From positions 248,001 through 312,000 of the forward strand of contig NZ_RKSM01000003.1 of NCBI RefSeq assembly GCF_008729015.1: 64,000 bases of DNA, read 5' to 3'. Both the position numbers and the translations under genes were made by a program. The stretch is from Haloarcula sp. CBA1129. GTDB lineage: Archaea; Halobacteriota; Halobacteria; Halobacteriales; Haloarculaceae. Of the stretch, positions 24,698 through 33,229 are shown one piece after another. Below the pieces are notes generated by a model, which saw only the letters and a program-made list of their open reading frames with translations, did not search any database and had not been told where the DNA came from. Position 1 is the stretch's first letter. Each line of letters opens with the position of its first letter.

Positions 24698-26488
24698 TCA
24701 GTCAGCCGAGGCCTCTTTCTCGTTCGCAACGGTCCACTGGGTCGGGTCGATCTCGCGTCCGTCAAAGGCTGTGTATTCCGGGTACGCAGTAAACACCAGA
24801 TACTCTGTCCGCTGCTGCAGGTACTCGATAAGGGTGTGGAGATTGTCGTCATCAAGGCCGCCCAGACCGTCGACGAGCAAGAGCGGTACAGCGTCGCCAA
24901 CGTCGAAAGACTGGCGACCGGCCAGCGCTGCCACAAAACCGATGAGTTCGAGTTCACCCTCGCTGAGGGCATCTAAGCTCGCTTCTTGGCCGTCGCGAGC
25001 GACCACAATGTCGAAGTCAGCGGTGAGTCGGGCCGTTTCGAACCCCGTCCCGAATCTGGAGAGGATGTCCTGCATCGCCGTGTCGAACGCCTCCCGTGCC
25101 TCGCGCTTGAGTCGGTCTTTCCGACCCCGTAATTCTGCGAGGTCATCGCGTACAGCTTCAATCTCGGTTTCCAGCGTGTCAACGCGGTCCGCTCTCGTTT
25201 CCAGTTGTGCCAGTTCGTCGGCGGTGTCTTCGAGTTCGGCCTCGCGGTACTTAATCTCACTTTCGACGTCCGAAAGCTCCGCTACGGCCGCATCAACATG
25301 GTCGGAGAGTCGCTCCACGTCCGCCTGAGCCTGTTCGAGCCTGTTGCTAGCAGTGTCAAGGCTCTGTTTCCGGTCGGCTAGCGTCGCCTCCAGTTCAGCG
25401 ATGTCTTCCTCTAGGTCCGCCTTTCGACGGCGAGCCTGACTGATTTCCTCGCGCTGTGTTTCCAGTTCCTCGACAGTGTCTCGGTAAGTCTCCTTCTGAG
25501 CTCGAAGCGCGGTGAGTTCGCTCCCGAGCGCGTCCAGTTGGTCAGCCAAGTCCGCGCGAGTCGTCTCACTGCCGCACGTCCAACAGGCCACGGTGTCACC
25601 GTCGATATCACGCTCCACCTCGGTAAGCAGGTCGAGCCGCTCCTCACTGAGTACCATCTCTGTGGCCGAGTACACAGACTGGAGTACCTCGGCGTCTCGC
25701 TCCACCTGCGAGAGCCGCTGCCGTGCCTCCGAGAGTTTGTCCTCAACATCAGTGTATTCAGGAATTTCGAGGGCCTCAAGCGTATCTTGACGCTCTGAAA
25801 GACGCTGTTCCGTCCGCTCGATACTTTGTTCGAGTCGTTCGACGCGGTTTTTGGCCTGATTCTGTTCAGTCCGTGCTTGGCTGAGTTGACGGCGAACCGA
25901 CTCTGAACTGTCGTCGCTTCCTGCATCACTGTCGATTGTTTCGCGTTTAGCCCGCAAATCTTCGATCTCGTTTTCCAGCCGCGTCACTTTCTCCTGAACG
26001 CTGGGGATCCGCTTTTTCGCTTCGCGTGCCTGCGTGAGTTCCGTTTCGATCTGTTCGCGTTCCCGCTGTAACGTCTCGATCTGTGAGTCGATGTTCTGGA
26101 AATCAAGCGGCCGCAACAGCACGTCCTCGAGGTTTTCTCCTGCCCGGACAGCGCGACGGACTTCGTTACGCTCATCTAAGCACGCGAACAGTTCAGCGCG
26201 GACCACGTCGTACTCGTCGCTGAGGTACGGGTCACCGTGTCGGGCCACGGTGCCGTTTTCACGGGAGAGCGTCACATCATAGACGCCCGTTGGCGTTTCG
26301 AGATGCACTGTACCGCTGTCCGCTCCTTCAGTCAACTCTGTGGAGGTGCCAAGGGACGTTTTGATGGCTTCAATGAAGCTCGATTTCCCCTGCCAGTTCG
26401 AGCCACGGACGACGTTCAATCCCGGCTCTACCGTCGCCGCCCCCTCAAGGATACCCGCGATTCGTTCGATTTCGATGGTCCAAGTCAT
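24698..26488 (-). CDS. Archaea-specific SMC-related protein (Rad50-like ATPase)
   Basis: 596 aa. Walker A GSNWQGKS (residues 29-36) in an N-terminal ABC half, then long coiled coils (about 140-470) interrupted by a CWTCG zinc-hook-like turn near residue 303. The ABC signature (LSEGELELIGFVAAL, near 508) and Walker B (PLLLVDGLGGLDDD) complete the C-terminal half. This is the layout of Rad50/SMC-type ATPases, but much shorter, as in the haloarchaeal SMC-related family. The gene overlaps rdfA by 4 nt, a conserved pair in haloarchaea. Rod formation has been linked to this locus in Haloferax, so a role in cell shape or chromosome organisation is reasonable. Confidence 0.9.
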   Translation of the reverse strand: MTWTIEIERIAGILEGAATVEPGLNVVRGSNWQGKSSFIEAIKTSLGTSTELTEGADSGTVHLETPTGVYDVTLSRENGTVARHGDPYLSDEYDVVRAELFACLDERNEVRRAVRAGENLEDVLLRPLDFQNIDSQIETLQREREQIETELTQAREAKKRIPSVQEKVTRLENEIEDLRAKRETIDSDAGSDDSSESVRRQLSQARTEQNQAKNRVERLEQSIERTEQRLSERQDTLEALEIPEYTDVEDKLSEARQRLSQVERDAEVLQSVYSATEMVLSEERLDLLTEVERDIDGDTVACWTCGSETTRADLADQLDALGSELTALRAQKETYRDTVEELETQREEISQARRRKADLEEDIAELEATLADRKQSLDTASNRLEQAQADVERLSDHVDAAVAELSDVESEIKYREAELEDTADELAQLETRADRVDTLETEIEAVRDDLAELRGRKDRLKREAREAFDTAMQDILSRFGTGFETARLTADFDIVVARDGQEASLDALSEGELELIGFVAALAGRQSFDVGDAVPLLLVDGLGGLDDDNLHTLIEYLQQRTEYLVFTAYPEYTAFDGREIDPTQWTVANEKEASAD

Positions 26489-27132
26489 GAATTGTGTGCT
26501 GACAAACTCGCGTTCCGGTGTTGCTTGCAGACGTACCCACGTTCGAGTGCGACATCGAACGGAACACGGGTCGGACAGTCTGGGCAGCCGAGTTGTATCT
26601 GGGCCTCTATCTCCGCGGTGTCACCGCCGTCAAGATCGCCTTTCTTCGCGAGCGAGGACAGTGCCGTTTCGGCCTTCCGTTCGACAACCGTTTTCGCCGT
26701 TGCCACGCTCTCCTGCTCCCAGTTAGTTGTCGCCTTCGGGAGCTCTTTTTCACCGTCTAAACAGTCATTGAGGTGCGTTCGCATCGTTCCCCACGACACC
26801 ATGTCGTCGTGGAGCGACGCTCCGGGGATACCCGTGGCTTGCAGTCGCTCGATGAGTTCGTCCCGTTGTAAGTCGTCGTCGCCACGCAACGTCGTGTAGT
26901 CACTGTCGATACGGGTGTCAAGGGATTCACGACCGTGTTCAGTGTAGACCTGTTTGAGGAGTCGTTTGTTGAACCACGCTGTCAACGACCGATACCCCAT
27001 TTCAGTTCGGTCATCAGCACCCGTCCAGCGTGCGAGCAGGCCATTGTCAAGGGACTCGTAGACTGGGTCTGCCGATGCCAGCCCGTACTTGTCGATAACC
27101 GCGTCTACTTTGCAACCGGAGTCAACAGCCAT
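26485..27132 (-). CDS. rdfA: Rod-determining factor RdfA
   Basis: 215 aa, recognised by its start (CKVDAVIDKYGLASADPVYESL), the WTGADDRTEMGYRSLTAWFN block and the C-terminal zinc-finger-like CPDCPTRVPFDVALERGYVCKQH. RdfA is required for rod shape in Haloferax volcanii. It is the first gene of an operon with the SMC-related gene (ATGA overlap). The minus-strand sequence ACTATTAC about 30 nt upstream of the ATG is a plausible TATA element. Biochemical activity is unknown; the Cys/His cluster suggests metal binding. Confidence 0.85.
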   Translation of the reverse strand: MAVDSGCKVDAVIDKYGLASADPVYESLDNGLLARWTGADDRTEMGYRSLTAWFNKRLLKQVYTEHGRESLDTRIDSDYTTLRGDDDLQRDELIERLQATGIPGASLHDDMVSWGTMRTHLNDCLDGEKELPKATTNWEQESVATAKTVVERKAETALSSLAKKGDLDGGDTAEIEAQIQLGCPDCPTRVPFDVALERGYVCKQHRNASLSAHNS

Positions 27133-27678
27133 TGTCCAGTTGTTTCGGCCTGTTCAGTAATAGTTTTTGACGGACGGTGTATCCGCGGTGTAGTTGTCGC
27201 CTGCAAAATATACACCCTTAGTATGTATTTTGAAAGTGGGTAAACGGTTGGAAAGAGATTGTATTTTTTGAACTGATGGAAAAGTCAGATATTCAAATAG
27301 TATTGTGTTATTACTATTATCGGACATTATTGACACACTATTATACGATAATTACACGCAGCACTAAATTCGGGTTCCAGCTAATATTCGTATAAATCGT
27401 GTTTCCACACGCTCAGTATCTGTACGATAGTATCTTATGAAAGTGTATTTTGACATATATAACGTTCCGCCATATGTACTATTTCAATAATATCGATGAA
27501 AATGAACCGTGGTTCGGAGGGCACAGTGTCCGGATACGGTCTAAAATATGAGTGACCTACTAGTTTGGAGAAGAAGCCGAATTCCTCACGGGAGACGGTA
27601 CTGCCAACGGGCGTAGAACCACGGCAGCGTTGCGACCAAGTCAAACGTTTATACGGACTGTCGCGTAAGTAGTGTAGT
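27133..27678. other. AT-rich intergenic region between rdfA and the Bat-type regulator
   Basis: No convincing gene. The rdfA promoter is at the left edge. At the right edge TTTATA (27648-27653) lies 26 nt before the ATG at 27679, giving a textbook leaderless promoter for the regulator. The middle (about 27200-27480) is unusually AT-rich for this genome, and short ORFs there lack haloarchaeal composition. Confidence 0.6.
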
Positions 27679-30600
27679 ATGCGGAAGTTGGCCGGTGAGA
27701 CTGGACCGGCGCCAACGGATAGTGGAACGGCAGCCTCGAAAATCAAGGTGCTGTTAGTCGATGACTACGGCGAGTTCCGGCAGACGACGGCGGAACTGCT
27801 GGAACACGAGAACGACCGTATCGAGGTCATCGAGGCCGCGAGCGTCGAGGATGCGCTCAGTTACTTCGATTCAGAGTCGATCGACTGTATCGTCAGTGAC
27901 TACGAGATGCCCGAAACTGACGGGATTGAGTTCGTAGAAACGGTGCGACAGTCTAACGGTGACCTTCCGTTTATTCTGTTGACAGGGCAAGGGAGCGAGA
28001 AGCTCGCCAGCGAAGCGGTTTCAGCCGGCGTCACCGACTACTTCGTGAAAGGCGGCGGGCCAGAGCAGTACACAGTGCTCACAAACAGAATCGAGAACGC
28101 GGTCGAATCATACCGATTTCAACGGGAAACAGCGCGCTTATCTCGGATCAATTCACTATTTCGGGAGATAAACCGCCAAGTGTTGCGGGCATCAACGGCC
28201 GAGGAGATCAAAGAGGCTGTCTGCGAAATTCTGACCAGTTCGGATGCCTACCAGTTCGCTTGGATCGGCGAAAAAAACGAGTCAGGCGACATCGTCTCCT
28301 CTGCGGGTGGTGGCGACGCACTCGAATACGTCGAAGCGATGCTCTCCCGCTATGGCCGCTCAGTTTTCGATGACGGGCCGTTCGGCCGTGCGATCGAAAC
28401 CGGCGAGCATCAAGTAGCGTCTGACATCCGGACTGAATCATCGGCTCAGCCTTGGCGCGAGCTCATATCGGAATACGGGTTTCGGTCGATGATCGTGCTC
28501 CCCATTCAGTACACGGGATCAGTACAGAGTGTGATTTCGATATACGCTGACACACCCTTCGCGTTTGACGAGGCGGAGCAGGCTGTGCTGACAGAACTTG
28601 CGGAGATTGTTGCTGATGGCCTCCATTCAACCGCGACGCGTGCCGAACTCGAAATGCGGGAAGAAGTCCTGCGAACGATTACTGAAGTGTTCACAGCACG
28701 AGAAGGCGCACTACAGGAACAGATAGCGGACCTCATGCAGGTCGGCCGCAGTGTGCTTGGGACTGAGTATGCGACACTCTCTAATGTCAACGGAATGGAA
28801 TACGATTTCGAAGTACTTCAGACACCTGACGAAACAATTTTTTCAGGTGGAACGATTCCCCTGTCGGAAACCCCCTGCGCGGAAGCTATCGCAAACGGGG
28901 AGACAGTCGTGGTGACAGACGTTGATACCGAATGCGGTGACAGTGACCGAAACAATATATGGGATGACGAAGTCAATCGATACCTCGGAACGCCACTGAC
29001 TGTGGGTGGGAGTACTTACGGAACGCTCTGTTTCTACGGTTCCGGGACAGACAAGGCCGGGTTCTCGGACTGGGACGTAACACTCGTGGACCTGCTGAGC
29101 AAGTGGATCGGTAACGAACTACAGACACAGCGGGCGGAGATGGGTTTTACACAGTTGTACGAAACGGCAACAGATCTCTTGGGCGTGACTTCAGAGGAGG
29201 AAGCTGCTCAAATTGTTGTATCGCGAACCCGTGATATTATCGGTCTCCCCGAAGTTGTGCTGTACGCGTTCGACAGCGAGACCAACGTCTTCCGCCCACT
29301 TGCTGCCACGGAGATCGAGGAGTATCAGGCTCTCCCAGCAGACGGTGATAGCCCTGTTAGCTCAGCCTTTTTCACCGAGGAGACTATCGTGTGCGACGAA
29401 AACTCGACGTCGAAAGCAGGCGGGGACACGATGGCTGATGGGAAAGCCGTGTTTGTCCCGCTGGGGGACCACGGGGTGCTTCGAGCGGGCGACACTATCG
29501 GCGGCGTGTTCGATACCCAGACACGTCGAATTACCGAACTCCTCGGTGCGACAATTCGAGCGGCGTTCGATAGGTTGACTTACGAGACAGAACTCGAAGA
29601 CAGACAGCGTGATCTGGAGAAACGGACGGTTCAGCTTGAGCAGATGAATCGACTGACAGAACTGAGTCAGAAAATTCACGAGCGCGTACTCAGGGCAGAC
29701 AGTCGCTCAGAAATAGAGCAAGCAGTGTGTGACCAGTTGGTCGCATCCGACATCTGTTCGTTTGCTTGGATCGGCGAATACGAATCCGATACCGACCGGG
29801 TTACACCACGGACGTGGGCAGGAACCGACCGTGGCTTTCTGGAGGAATCCCGTACGCCCACGAATGAGACACCGCCTCCGCCAGCAGTCCAGACAGCCCG
29901 AACTAACGAACAGACGCTGAACAACAACATCGCAGACGGGCTCAGGGGAAAGGGGTGGCAGCGGCGGCTGCTGGAACGGGGGTTCCAGTCAGTCGTCAGC
30001 ATCCCACTCAGCTATCAGCAGCTCTCCTACGGCATTCTGACCGTGTATGCGAAAACGCCGGACGTTTTCGATCTGCCGACACAGTCAGTACTCGAAGAGG
30101 TGAGTGAAACGGTCGGATACGCTATCAACAGCATTGAGACGAAGCAAGGGCTCGTCGCAGATCGGGCTGTCGAACTCCAGTTGGAAGCGACGGACTCCGA
30201 CGATATCATTCATCGTATCGCTGGCGTCGTCGATGCAGAAATCACATTCGAAGGAATCGTCCCACAGGGCGATACCAGCTGTATCGTGTTTTTCAGCACT
30301 GACGCTTCCCCCGGTGACCTACAAGCGTGTTTGGACACCCTACCCCGGATTGAGCGATTAGAGTGTCTAACTGACACTGAAGACACGAGCTTGTTCGAAG
30401 CAACAGTATCAGGGACACAGCTCGCACTGACAGTCGCCGAACAAGGGGGGGCCCCGAAGTTAATCCAGTCTGACGGTGAAATTCTGGAGATTCAGCTTGA
30501 GGTCCCACAGACTGTCGATATTCGCCAGCTTATAGCTGAATTACGGCGGTCGTGTCCAGACATCGAACTCGTGAGCCGTCACAAGCGGGAACATGGTGTC

Positions 30601-30843
30601 CAAACTCGTGAGTCGTTCCACTCAGAATTGACAGCACAGCTAACCCCCCGTCAATTCGAGGTCCTGCTTGCAGCCTTTTATAGCGGATTCTATCAATCTC
30701 CACGCGACAAGACCGGTCAAGAGATAGCCGATACTCTCGATATTTCACAGCCGACGTTCAGCCACCACCTTCGGGTAGCTATCCGGAAGCTACTTGAACA
30801 GTTGTTTAGCGAAGGCGGAACGACCCAGCATCTAGATAGATAG
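27679..30843 (+). CDS. REC-multi-GAF bacterio-opsin-activator-type transcription regulator
   Basis: 1054 aa, cytoplasmic. A response-regulator receiver domain (about 20-140; acidic pair D28-D29, phospho-acceptor Asp74 in VSDYEMP, switch Lys in DYFVKGG). Then sensor repeats of GAF type at about 150-300, 320-470, 480-640 and 660-815, a Bat-type GAF/HTH-associated domain (about 820-980), and a C-terminal HTH-10 domain (LTPRQFEVLLAAFYSGFY ... SQPTFSHHLRVAIRKLLE). The first and fourth GAF modules resemble each other (AWIGE, SVISIPL-like segments). Such proteins couple a histidine kinase and small-molecule or redox sensing to transcription. No kinase gene is adjacent, so the partner is encoded elsewhere. 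Confidence 0.92.
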   Translation: MRKLAGETGPAPTDSGTAASKIKVLLVDDYGEFRQTTAELLEHENDRIEVIEAASVEDALSYFDSESIDCIVSDYEMPETDGIEFVETVRQSNGDLPFILLTGQGSEKLASEAVSAGVTDYFVKGGGPEQYTVLTNRIENAVESYRFQRETARLSRINSLFREINRQVLRASTAEEIKEAVCEILTSSDAYQFAWIGEKNESGDIVSSAGGGDALEYVEAMLSRYGRSVFDDGPFGRAIETGEHQVASDIRTESSAQPWRELISEYGFRSMIVLPIQYTGSVQSVISIYADTPFAFDEAEQAVLTELAEIVADGLHSTATRAELEMREEVLRTITEVFTAREGALQEQIADLMQVGRSVLGTEYATLSNVNGMEYDFEVLQTPDETIFSGGTIPLSETPCAEAIANGETVVVTDVDTECGDSDRNNIWDDEVNRYLGTPLTVGGSTYGTLCFYGSGTDKAGFSDWDVTLVDLLSKWIGNELQTQRAEMGFTQLYETATDLLGVTSEEEAAQIVVSRTRDIIGLPEVVLYAFDSETNVFRPLAATEIEEYQALPADGDSPVSSAFFTEETIVCDENSTSKAGGDTMADGKAVFVPLGDHGVLRAGDTIGGVFDTQTRRITELLGATIRAAFDRLTYETELEDRQRDLEKRTVQLEQMNRLTELSQKIHERVLRADSRSEIEQAVCDQLVASDICSFAWIGEYESDTDRVTPRTWAGTDRGFLEESRTPTNETPPPPAVQTARTNEQTLNNNIADGLRGKGWQRRLLERGFQSVVSIPLSYQQLSYGILTVYAKTPDVFDLPTQSVLEEVSETVGYAINSIETKQGLVADRAVELQLEATDSDDIIHRIAGVVDAEITFEGIVPQGDTSCIVFFSTDASPGDLQACLDTLPRIERLECLTDTEDTSLFEATVSGTQLALTVAEQGGAPKLIQSDGEILEIQLEVPQTVDIRQLIAELRRSCPDIELVSRHKREHGVQTRESFHSELTAQLTPRQFEVLLAAFYSGFYQSPRDKTGQEIADTLDISQPTFSHHLRVAIRKLLEQLFSEGGTTQHLDR

Positions 30844-30913
30844 CGCCCGTTATTTGAGTTTGCTAGTCTGATAGAGTATATACTGATACGGGAGTGCGTT
30901 CATACAAAGAACA

Positions 30914-31177
30914 ATGAGTTTGGAGTGGAACGAGACAGAAACTGTCTTTTGGGCAAACCAGTACGAATCGCCGAGTGAAGCGATTGTAACCGCTATAGCA
31001 GCGAAAGAATCCGTAGCGGAAACCAGTCTCCCGCCGTTGTATAACCAAATTGACCCGGACGCCCTCGACACGCTTGTTGCAGGGCAGTCCAACGACGACA
31101 TTCAGATTAGTTTCACATACAGTGGGTACACCGTTCGGATTCGAGATAGCGAGACCATCGAAATCACGCCGACATAA
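30914..31177 (+). CDS. HalOD1 output domain protein
   Basis: 87 aa. It corresponds to a stand-alone haloarchaeal output domain 1: SEAIVTAIAAKESV, LPPLYNQIDPDALDTLV and the C-terminal beta strands ISFTYSGYTVRIRDSETIEI. The domain is usually attached to or encoded next to receiver-type regulators. Here it follows the REC-GAF-Bat gene by 70 bp, so it may be an output or interaction partner. A TATA-like GTATATAC lies about 35 nt upstream. Confidence 0.85.
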   Translation: MSLEWNETETVFWANQYESPSEAIVTAIAAKESVAETSLPPLYNQIDPDALDTLVAGQSNDDIQISFTYSGYTVRIRDSETIEITPT

Positions 31178-31899
31178 CTGGCTAGCAACGTCCTACTAGT
31201 TCTTACGTGAACAGATAACGAGGAGCCACCGGCAAGAGAGCACGGCGTGGAGACAATGCGGGAGAACAACACAGAGGCCACAGAGACATAGGCGAATTTG
31301 TAGAGCGATTATTGAGGGGTCACGCTCTCAACCCAATCAGTAGACGAGATCTTCTGCCATGCATCAATATACGCCCGATATGTCAGCATGGAGGACAGCC
31401 ACAGAGAATTCTTTTTCCATGTGATTACTGAATCGCCTGTCAGCAACTTAGTGAATCGAGTAGCAGAATCAGCCCTACGGAGACGCTATGTATTATTAAT
31501 AGGATGTTATGTAGTTTCCGTCTATCCTCATTGAGGTTTGATATTGTAGTACTAATATATGGTATTATACTAATACGAAAGGATCCGCAGCTTCGCAGTA
31601 CTGAAACAGAGGCGTGTACCGATCTAAACAATAACGCACTGTACTGCGCTTTCACGCGCAGATTTGTTTTTATTCATTACACGTAGCTATGACTGGATTA
31701 TGTTGTACGTTAAACACTTCACGATGTGGAATTTTAAGGGATTATATACTGACTGTGGTCAGTCAGCGAAGAACAGTAGTTCGGTGCGCTGGACAAGTAG
31801 CTATTTCTTACTCTGGAATTAGAAGGTAACGGGGGTGTAACAAAACGGTACCCCGGGTTTCGTGTATATATGTCGCTCTCGCGGCCTGAACACAAACCA
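31178..31899. other. Intergenic region with possible gene remnant, palindrome and promoter
   Basis: No intact gene. On the minus strand an open frame without a proper start (31309-31485) ends in a Trp-rich stretch (TDWVESVTPQ), which could be the 3' end of a lost gene. A perfect 7-bp inverted repeat, CTGACTG-TGGT-CAGTCAG (31749-31766), follows a TATA-like TTATATAC. A second TATA-like TGTATATATG at 31863-31872 is the likely promoter of the next gene. Base composition is AT-rich, unlike region 1. Confidence 0.5.
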
Positions 31900-31920
31900 A
31901 TGCAGCAATCGAGGTTATGA
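31900..31920 (+). promoter_or_regulatory. Six-codon leader ORF coupled to the DUF7344-type gene
   Basis: ATG at 31900 encodes MQQSRL and ends at a TGA that overlaps the ATG of the next gene (ATGA). The TATA-like element at 31863-31872 would place transcription start within a few bases of this ATG. The leader peptide would then be read first and the main gene by re-initiation. Confidence 0.4.
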
Positions 31921-32471
31921 GCGAACCGATGGTAGAGGAAGAACCAGAGCTCTCACGCGATCAAATGTTCGACATCCTCAGCAGTTCGAGGCGTCGATAT
32001 ACGCTTTACTATCTACGCCAGCAAAAGGAGGCGGTCCAGCTAACCGATTTAGCTGAGGAGTTAGCTGCGTGGGAGAACGACACGACCGTCGAAGAACTCT
32101 CCTCGCAGGCGCGAAAGCGGGTGTACGTTTCACTGTATCAAACCCATGCTCCGAAGCTTCAAGAGGCAGGGTTGATAACGTACGACGCCGATACAGGTGA
32201 GATAGCTCTTCGAGAGGATGCTCCGGAGGTGGAACCGTTCATTAGCAATAGCGATGATGATTCAAAATGGTATCAATACTATGGAGCTGCCGCCCTGTTG
32301 AACGCCATTTTACTCCTTGCAGCAATTGTCGGCCTTCCGCCACTCAGTGCGGTCAGTCCGATAGTTGTCGGACTAGTTGTCATTAGTTCATTTCTCGTGC
32401 TTTCTATTGCTCACGCAGTCTCTAGGCGGCGAGGAAAGAATGGCAAGTCCTTCGATATCGGCGAGCCGTGA
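31917..32471 (+). CDS. DUF7344-type winged-helix membrane protein (copy 1)
   Basis: 184 aa. N-terminal winged-helix-like domain (MFDILSSSRRRYTLYYLRQQ, LTDLAEELAAWEN, RKRVYVSLYQTHAPKLQEAGLI) ending near residue 110, then WYQYY and two transmembrane segments (about 122-142 and 146-168). The family is widespread in haloarchaea and is taken to be a membrane-tethered transcription regulator; no target is known. A paralogue with the same layout lies at 63030, on the far side of the polysaccharide cluster. Translation is probably coupled to the six-codon leader. Confidence 0.8.
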   Translation: MSEPMVEEEPELSRDQMFDILSSSRRRYTLYYLRQQKEAVQLTDLAEELAAWENDTTVEELSSQARKRVYVSLYQTHAPKLQEAGLITYDADTGEIALREDAPEVEPFISNSDDDSKWYQYYGAAALLNAILLLAAIVGLPPLSAVSPIVVGLVVISSFLVLSIAHAVSRRRGKNGKSFDIGEP

Positions 32472-32511
32472 GCGGAACTATGTTGACTGGTAAGCACCCC
32501 CCGGGGGTGTG

Positions 32512-32631
32512 TTATTCTTTGTCGTCAGCCGCCCCGTCAGGTAGTAACTGATCTGGCGACCGTTTGTACATCGGAGTGCTCGCGAATTCCGAAATCCGTT
32601 CCATTTCGCTGTCGGAGATATGTTCCGGCAT
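32512..32631 (-). CDS. 39-aa acidic hypothetical protein
   Basis: ATG at 32631 to TAA at 32512. The product starts MPEHISDSEMERISEFA and has 11 acidic residues in 39, typical of haloarchaeal proteins and unlike a random reading frame in this AT-rich stretch. The pattern 'ERISEFASTPMYKRSPDQLLP' resembles tiny proteins seen in other haloarchaea; I do not know a function. It follows the 46-codon ORF by 26 nt on the same strand. Confidence 0.45.
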   Translation of the reverse strand: MPEHISDSEMERISEFASTPMYKRSPDQLLPDGAADDKE

Positions 32632-32657
32632 ACACCGCTACGAGTAACTGGTACAGT

Positions 32658-32798
32658 TTAGTAATTGAGTTCATATTTGAGGTAGTTGGCTTCTTCTACA
32701 CTCTTACCAGTTAATTCATATCCGAGGTGTACTGGTGTCGAGCTTTCGGAATTTTGTTGTAAACCACTCTGAATTTTGCGCCGATCATAGGTACACAT
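32658..32798 (-). CDS. 46-aa helix-turn-helix-like fragment or small protein
   Basis: ATG at 32798 to TAA at 32658. The order YDRRKIQSGLQQNSESS - PVHLGYELTGKSVEEANYLK resembles a short archaeal winged-helix core without its wing. An in-frame stop directly precedes the ATG, and other open pieces occur upstream in different frames. It may be the end of a decayed regulator gene rather than a complete small protein. Confidence 0.3.
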   Translation of the reverse strand: MCTYDRRKIQSGLQQNSESSTPVHLGYELTGKSVEEANYLKYELNY

Positions 32799-33222
32799 TC
32801 AGGAATCGGTGTAGGGGAGTTCATCGGCTATTTTGAATGCAATCATAACGTCGCTTCTCGGCCGCGAGTTCTAGTACAGTTGCGTTATATCTGCTGGATA
32901 CCGATGGCATTCTAGTTCCTAACACAGTTAATCAGGGCAATCAGCGAATCCGTAGCAAAAGATTTGAGTTCAGTCGTCATAGCTAAGAAGTCGAGACCGG
33001 AGTGAGCCGGATAAAACGGTGTGACCGAAGCCGTTCCGGCTCACTGTCAAAGTGGAGAGAGCGATCCGAGTCGACAGCGACTATACAGGGCACGAGCGTC
33101 CCTGAGGGGGGTGGTAAGGATTGGGCCGGTTGTGGGTGTCGGGTAACTGCCCTCTCCATCAGGACCTTCCGTACAGGGGCGTATTGTTATAGTCGTGTTA
33201 TTCCGGCATAGCGGAGCTTACC

Positions 33223-33229
33223 ACTATAG
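33223..33229 (+). repeat. Target site duplication, left copy (ACTATAG)
   Basis: ACTATAG directly abuts the left inverted repeat of the insertion sequence and is repeated exactly at 34298-34304. A 7-bp duplication is in the range produced by IS4/IS5-type DDE transposases. Confidence 0.85.

Larger units (their letters stand above)
32472..33222. other. Region of tiny and decayed minus-strand ORFs before the insertion sequence
   Basis: No standard-size gene. The minus strand contains a 39-codon ORF (32512-32631) and a 46-codon ORF (32658-32798), listed separately. Further upstream are short open pieces in shifting frames (ATG near 32980; VLELAAEKRRY near 32860) that look like a frame-broken coding region. 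Nothing recognisable lies between 33000 and 33222. Confidence 0.45.
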
